DNA of 41,809 nucleotides from an uncultured Anaerolineales bacterium (GTDB taxonomy: Bacteria > Chloroflexota > Anaerolineae > Anaerolineales > Villigracilaceae), in assembly GCA_949319575.1 (NCBI GenBank), contig CASGHD010000001.1:1-41809 (forward strand), given 5' to 3'. Shown here piece by piece: positions 41,708 through 41,809 of this stretch (its first letter is position 1; each line of letters opens with the position of its first letter). A model generated the notes under the pieces. That model worked only from the letters and a program-made list of their open reading frames with translations, ran no database searches and was not told the origin of the DNA. A program made the position numbers and the translations under genes.

Positions 41708-41809
<102 letters not shown>

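Overview
The window reads as a chromosomal segment of a Chloroflexota bacterium, most likely class Anaerolineae. That is an inference from gene content (archaeal/eukaryotic-type ProS, CruF-like carotenoid hydratase, an ECF transporter beside a SAM hydroxide adenosyltransferase, Pro/Thr-rich and SH3b surface lipoproteins), from Lys/Ala-rich tails on metabolic enzymes, and from a very high load of palindromic intergenic repeats. No rRNA or tRNA gene and no CRISPR array was seen.

Layout. 0-3 kb: Pro/Thr-rich stalk protein, LysM protein and SnoaL-like protein, then a gene-free stretch of large imperfect palindromes. 3.2-9.7 kb (+): ricT, a LmbE-type deacetylase, an M20 amidohydrolase, a frameshifted 7TM-PAS-GGDEF diguanylate cyclase, and a GbsR/MarR-type regulator with a clear promoter/operator followed by an NmrA-like reductase. 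9.7-16.3 kb (-): DUF2726 protein, HisN-like phosphatase, DUF433/PIN-like toxin-antitoxin pair, CruF-like protein, an NAD-kinase-like protein coupled to an SPFH protein, and a CCA-adding-enzyme family gene. 16.3-24.3 kb (+): a candidate small RNA, a LOG-family protein, proS, two hypotheticals, a YqiA-like hydrolase carrying an in-frame palindrome, a FAD oxidoreductase and acsA.

24.7-28.6 kb (-) is the centrepiece: a complete diversity-generating retroelement (DGR). In transcription order it has a target gene (KAP P-loop NTPase joined to a C-terminal formylglycine-generating-enzyme-like lectin fold ending in the variable repeat, VR), a DGR-type reverse transcriptase, an Avd accessory protein, the template repeat (TR), and a structured spacer. 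TR and VR align without gaps over 121 bp. By manual count all 16 differences fall on TR adenines (coding sense), 16 of 32 adenines, and none on the other 89 positions. This is the signature of adenine-directed mutagenic retrohoming. The system would diversify the presumed ligand-binding face of an NTPase that looks like a conflict or signalling sensor. A UPF0175/DUF3368 toxin-antitoxin pair lies directly upstream on the same strand.

29.5-41.8 kb: DUF1684 protein; an ECF transporter operon (SAM hydroxide adenosyltransferase, fused ATPase, S, T) on the minus strand; ferritin; a thioredoxin-fold lipoprotein whose reading frame has an in-frame TGA exactly at the first Cys of the CxxC site, with a hairpin just downstream, so probably a selenoprotein (UxxC); pruA-like aldehyde dehydrogenase; a trans-aconitate methyltransferase-like gene; a two-subunit CoA transferase; an SH3b lipoprotein; and the 3' end of ahcY at the right edge.

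Other recurring themes: four copies of a 150-180 bp palindromic (MITE-like) element, several smaller palindrome families (some inside genes), hairpin terminators between convergent genes, and TATAAT boxes exactly 7 nt before an ATG (leaderless starts).
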